Source of the DNA: Pseudomonadota bacterium
GTDB lineage: Bacteria; Pseudomonadota; Alphaproteobacteria; Rhizobiales; Tepidamorphaceae
DNA: 8,308 bases
Assembly (NCBI GenBank): GCA_023435545.1
Contig: JAEYRQ010000080.1
Location: 1-8,308, forward strand
Reading direction: 5' to 3'
The translations under genes and the position numbers were made by a program. Positions 5,580 to 8,308 of the stretch are shown piece after piece. Below the pieces are notes generated by a model that worked only from the letters and a program-made list of their open reading frames with translations, was not told where the DNA came from and searched no databases. Each line of letters starts with the position of its first letter. The first letter of the stretch is position 1.

Positions 5580-6662
5580 ATGAATCAGATGTTTCGGTTC
5601 GACACCGACCGCGCGGCGGCCTTCGAGGGCCGCATGGTGTCCATGCTGAACGAGGGTGCGCTCGTCCTGATGACCTCCGTCGGCTATCGCACCGGCCTGT
5701 TCGACACGATGGCGGCGATGGGCCCCGCCACAAGTGCCGAAATCGCGGTCAGGGCGCGGCTCGCCGAGCGCTATGTGCGCGAATGGCTGGGTGCCATGAC
5801 GGTGGGTCGCATGGTCGAGCACGACCACGAGACGGGCACCTACACCCTGCCGGCCGAGCATGCCCGCTTCCTCGCCCGCGACGGCGGCGGCGCCAACCTG
5901 GCGATGGGCGCACAGATGCTGCCGATCCTCGCCGCGGTCGAGACCGACGTCGTGGAATGCTTCCGCAATGGCGGCGGCGTGCCCTACGAGAAGTTCGAAC
6001 GCTTCCATGAGGCGATGATGGAGGAGAGCGGCCAGACGGTGCTGCCGGTGCTGGTCGACCAGATCCTGCCGCTGGCGCCTGAAATCGTCGGGCGGTTGCA
6101 GGCCGGCGCCCGCGCCCTCGATGTCGGCTGCGGTCGCGGCCGCGCGCTCAACCTGATGGCGGAAGCGTTCCCGAAGAGCCGCTTCGTCGGCTACGACCTG
6201 TCACTGGAGGCGGTCGAATTCGCCCGTGCCGAGGCGCGCCGCAAGGGGCTCGTCAACGTCGAGTTCCAGGTCCGCGACGTGACCGACCTCGACCGCACCG
6301 CCGAACTGGGCGCGTTCGACCTGGTCACGACCTTCGACGCCGTGCACGACCAGGCGGACCCGCTCGCGGTGCTGAAGGGCATCCGCCGCGCGCTGAAGGC
6401 CGACGGCGTCTACATCTGCCAGGACATCAAGGGTTCCTGCCACCATCACGGCAACATGGATCATCCGATGGCGCCGTTCCTCTACACCATCTCGACCATG
6501 CACTGCATGACCGTGTCGCTCGCCCAGGGCGGCGCCGGGCTCGGCACCATGTGGGGCTGCGAGACCGCGCTCGCCTACTTCGCCGAGGCAGGGTTCTCGC
6601 ACTCGACGATGCACGAACTCGAGCACGACGAGATGAACGTCTACTACGTCTGCCGGCCCTGA
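5580..6662 (+). CDS. SAM-dependent methyltransferase with N-terminal winged-helix-like domain
   Basis: This 360-residue protein has two parts. Residues 1 to about 100 are helical, with a segment (SAEIAVRARLAERYVREWLG, 52-71) that resembles the winged-helix dimerisation domain of Rv2258c-like and O-methyltransferase families. From about 175 comes a class I Rossmann fold with the SAM-binding motif DVGCGRG (181-187), the acidic Asp206 in FVGYDLS, and motif FDAVHDQADP. Cys287-His288-His289-His290 and the conserved-looking HPMAPFLY and HCM stretches (295-310) lie in the C-terminal part, followed by GLGTMWG. The substrate is unknown. The start is supported by AAGGGAG 6 nt before the ATG. It probably has its own promoter in the divergent region. 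The secreted-protein gene 77 bp downstream may be co-transcribed. Confidence 0.88.
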   Translation: MNQMFRFDTDRAAAFEGRMVSMLNEGALVLMTSVGYRTGLFDTMAAMGPATSAEIAVRARLAERYVREWLGAMTVGRMVEHDHETGTYTLPAEHARFLARDGGGANLAMGAQMLPILAAVETDVVECFRNGGGVPYEKFERFHEAMMEESGQTVLPVLVDQILPLAPEIVGRLQAGARALDVGCGRGRALNLMAEAFPKSRFVGYDLSLEAVEFARAEARRKGLVNVEFQVRDVTDLDRTAELGAFDLVTTFDAVHDQADPLAVLKGIRRALKADGVYICQDIKGSCHHHGNMDHPMAPFLYTISTMHCMTVSLAQGGAGLGTMWGCETALAYFAEAGFSHSTMHELEHDEMNVYYVCRP

Positions 6663-6692
6663 GCGGGCGGCGGATCCATCAACAACCCGAAA

Positions 6693-6721
6693 GGCCGGGG
6701 TGCCAGCCTGGCGCCCCGGCC
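6693..6721 (+). other. Strong intergenic hairpin without a T-tract
   Basis: Thirteen-base arms (6693-6705 and 6709-6721, GGCCGGGGTGCCA / TGGCGCCCCGGCC) pair throughout with one T-G wobble around a 3-nt loop. It begins 31 bp after the methyltransferase stop and ends 5 nt before the GGAAGGAG ribosome site of the next gene. The downstream side is GAGCGGAAGG, with no T-run, so it is not a classical intrinsic terminator. The preceding GAAA would give a short T-run on the minus strand. It may stabilise the upstream message or partly separate the two genes. Confidence 0.6.
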
Positions 6722-6739
6722 GAGCGGAAGGAGCGCGAC

Positions 6740-7294
6740 ATGCGCAACGACATCATTCGTCCCCTGGCCGCCTGCGCGATCGCCGCGGCATCGCTGATCG
6801 CCGCCGCGCCGGCCTCCGCGCAGACGGTCGATGCCTGCTACGAGATTCGCGACGGGAAGCAAGACACACCCATCGGAGGCTTCGTGCGACTGCTCACCCG
6901 GCCGGTGGATGCGCTCAGGCATACGACGCCCACGCAAGAGATGTACGAAATGCACGGCCGGCTGACGTTCCGTACCGGCCGCACCGTCGGAGGGCGGCCC
7001 GAGGTTGAGATGGACATCTTGACCGGTTCCATCCTCGTCGTGACCGGCAAGGGCGCGCAGATGTCGCTGTTCCGCAACTTCGGCAGGGGCAGCCAGACGC
7101 TCAACGGGTTCTCCGTGCTCGATTGCGGCACCAGGCGGGACGCGCCCGTCGCCCCGAAATGGATGTGCCGGGGAGTGACCGGCTCCGACAGTCGTGACGC
7201 CGCGAGACCAATCGTGCGGGCGCGCGAGCTGATCCTGAAGAAGGTGCCGATCAAGACGGACGGGTGCGGCGACTTCACGATCCGTACCGAGTGA
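6740..7294 (+). CDS. Secreted protein of unknown function with four cysteines
   Basis: I do not recognise this 184-residue protein. It opens with a typical Sec signal peptide: Arg2 and Arg7, a hydrophobic Ala/Ile/Leu core, then APASA-Q, with likely cleavage after Ala27. The mature chain of about 157 residues has exactly four cysteines (33, 129, 143, 176), enough for two disulfides in the periplasm. It has no lipobox, transmembrane segment or enzymatic motif. The middle is beta-prone (for example EVEMDILTGSILVVTG) and the tail is rich in Arg and Lys. The ATG at 6740 follows GGAAGGAG at 6726-6733; the frame stays open to 6551 but there overlaps the methyltransferase. Some codons are less GC-biased than in the neighbours. 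Its stop is 4 bp from the stop of the convergent hydrolase gene. Confidence 0.8.
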   Translation: MRNDIIRPLAACAIAAASLIAAAPASAQTVDACYEIRDGKQDTPIGGFVRLLTRPVDALRHTTPTQEMYEMHGRLTFRTGRTVGGRPEVEMDILTGSILVVTGKGAQMSLFRNFGRGSQTLNGFSVLDCGTRRDAPVAPKWMCRGVTGSDSRDAARPIVRARELILKKVPIKTDGCGDFTIRTE

Positions 7295-7298
7295 CGCC

Positions 7299-8195
7299 TC
7301 AGGCGGGCTTCACCCGCACATGCGCCGCCGACCAGGCCCCCGGCCAGACCTCGGCGGCGCCCGCCCGCTTCTCGCGGATCAGGCCGACCGGCAGGTCGCG
7401 GGCGATCAGGAACGGCCCGTCACTATCATGCTCGCCGACCGGATCGGTGGCGGCGAAAACGCCGGTGAAGCCCAGCTCCTTTTCGCAGGGGACGAAAACC
7501 GCGCAGCCGGAGACGTTGGTCTCGTTCTGGGTCGAGCCAGGTGCCGACCCGACGCAACCGGTGGCGGCCACGATTGTCATCAGTTCCACCGCACGCGCCT
7601 TGGCGCAGCCGAACACCCGGCTGTAGCCCGACAGGAGCCCCGTCATCGACGGCACCATCAACAGGTCGATGTCCTGCGGCGCCAGCAGGCTCGACAGTGC
7701 CGGCATCTCCACGTCGAGGCAGATCAGCGTCGCGATCTTCAGGCCGCGCCACTCGACGACGACGATCTCGTCGCCGGTGGCGAGCGACCAGCTGTCGGGA
7801 TCCTGCTCGCCGGGCGTCGGCGCCATCTTGTCCTGGGCGATCGCGCGGCCGTCCGGCAGCAGCAGCCAGGCCCGATTGCGGTGGCCGCCGTTCACCGTCC
7901 ATGGCATCGACCCGGCGAGCAGCGCGACCCCGTGCTTTCCGGGAAGCGGTTTCAGCAACTCCAGCGCCTGCGGTGCCTGGTCGGCCATCCAGCCGATCTC
8001 GGCAGCGGGCTCCAGCCCGGCGGGCTTGAAGCTCAGCCACTGCTCGCACGCATACTCCGGCATGATCAGGATGTCGGCCCCGGCGCGCGCGGCCTCCGTC
8101 AGCTTCGCGTCGACCCGCGCCGCCCAGGCCTCGAGACCGTTCAGCGGCGCGGAGAGATTGGTCGCCCACAGGGCGAGGGTGAGGGTATCGGTCAT
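7299..8195 (-). CDS. Carbon-nitrogen hydrolase, nitrilase superfamily
   Basis: This 298-residue cytosolic protein carries the Glu-Lys-Cys triad of the nitrilase superfamily. Glu47 lies in IMPEYACE, Lys123 in QDKMAPTPGE with Glu130 following, and nucleophile Cys159 in ATLICLDVEMP. KARAVEL at 199-205 matches the usual RAxE stretch. Family members hydrolyse amides, ureido groups or nitriles. The nucleophile context is CLD rather than the common CYD or CWD, and the substrate cannot be told. A role in beta-ureidopropionate or carbamoylputrescine hydrolysis would be a guess. The ATG at 8195 is preferred because the conserved N-terminal beta-strand begins right after it. An in-frame ATG at 8231 lies inside a repeat. 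The ribosome site (GTGGGCG) is weak. It converges tail to tail with the secreted-protein gene. Confidence 0.88.
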   Translation of the reverse strand: MTDTLTLALWATNLSAPLNGLEAWAARVDAKLTEAARAGADILIMPEYACEQWLSFKPAGLEPAAEIGWMADQAPQALELLKPLPGKHGVALLAGSMPWTVNGGHRNRAWLLLPDGRAIAQDKMAPTPGEQDPDSWSLATGDEIVVVEWRGLKIATLICLDVEMPALSSLLAPQDIDLLMVPSMTGLLSGYSRVFGCAKARAVELMTIVAATGCVGSAPGSTQNETNVSGCAVFVPCEKELGFTGVFAATDPVGEHDSDGPFLIARDLPVGLIREKRAGAAEVWPGAWSAAHVRVKPA

Positions 8196-8225
8196 CAAGC
8201 GCCCACTATTGCAGTCATCCACCAC

Positions 8226-8308
8226 CGTCATCCCGGCCGAGTGGAGCGAGAGCCGGGATCGGGATGCCTCTTCGGAGAGGTTGTGCCCTCCCGATCCCGG
8301 ATCGGCGA
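8226..8308. repeat. Family B palindromic repeat element, inverted copy cut by window edge
   Basis: It begins CGTCATCCCGGCCG and continues with GAGCCGGGATCGGG, a variable stretch, then TGTGCCCTCCCGATCC and GGATCGGC at the window end. The same blocks occur in the same order in the reverse complement of 4269-4376, with variable loops between them and one substitution in the last block. The rest, including the closing CCGGGATGACG end, should lie just right of the window. It starts 31 bp upstream of the nitrilase-family start codon, so that gene's promoter must lie in the short remaining gap, inside the element or beyond it. Confidence 0.75.

Noticed and set aside
5421..6008. N-terminal extension of the amidohydrolase frame into the methyltransferase gene
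   Set aside because: The protein beginning at 5420 matches the family in length and residue numbering, and GGAGAG precedes that start.
4389..6662. Amidohydrolase and methyltransferase as a chromatin- or polyamine-modifying system
   Set aside because: Divergent adjacency is the only link. The methyltransferase substrate is unknown, and no third component such as an acetyltransferase is present.
7299..8195. Nitrilase-family gene as the beta-ureidopropionase that completes the PreTA pathway
   Set aside because: It is more than 4 kb from preTA, on the opposite strand, separated by unrelated genes, and no residue pattern seen specifies that substrate.
1..8308. CRISPR arrays, tRNA or rRNA genes, transposases, toxin-antitoxin or phage-defence genes
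   Set aside because: None was seen on either strand. The repeats present are dispersed palindromes, not regularly spaced direct repeats.

Overview
The window looks like chromosomal DNA from a GC-rich alphaproteobacterium, most likely of the order Hyphomicrobiales (Rhizobiales). The evidence is the strongly GC-biased third codon positions, a small exported DUF1236-type protein, a direct-repeat SOS box of the alphaproteobacterial kind (GTTC-N7-GTTC), a GGAAC-N16-GGTT promoter like those read by the EcfG general-stress sigma factor, and two families of intergenic palindromic repeats. No tRNA, rRNA, CRISPR array, transposase or phage gene was seen. This is mostly housekeeping and accessory metabolism, and I did not find a clear multi-gene novel system.

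Layout. Positions 1-300 hold a repeat, a hairpin terminator and the control region of the first operon, including a possible sigma-54 promoter and a possible RutR-like operator. Positions 301-3104 carry preT and preA on the plus strand, the two subunits of NAD-dependent dihydropyrimidine dehydrogenase, the first step of reductive uracil/thymine breakdown. An inverted pair of palindromic repeats lies between them, and a hairpin terminator follows preA. Converging on that terminator is a small secreted DUF1236-type gene (3161-3460, minus). It is divergent from a glutathione S-transferase-like gene (3632-4231, plus). The 171 bp between these two start codons carry a candidate EcfG promoter facing the DUF1236 gene and a candidate LexA/SOS box facing the GST gene.

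A 108-bp element with 12-bp inverted ends (4269-4376) separates the GST gene from a convergent acetylpolyamine amidohydrolase / class II histone-deacetylase-fold gene (4389-5420, minus). That gene is divergent from a SAM-dependent methyltransferase with an N-terminal winged-helix-like region (5580-6662, plus). After a strong hairpin comes an unrecognised secreted four-cysteine protein (6740-7294, plus). It meets, tail to tail with a 4-bp gap, a carbon-nitrogen hydrolase of the nitrilase superfamily (7299-8195, minus). The right edge cuts a second, inverted copy of the 108-bp element family, which starts 31 bp upstream of the hydrolase start codon.

Only preT and preA clearly work together. The other genes are single units or loose pairs, and the most informative signals here are the control sites and repeats between genes.
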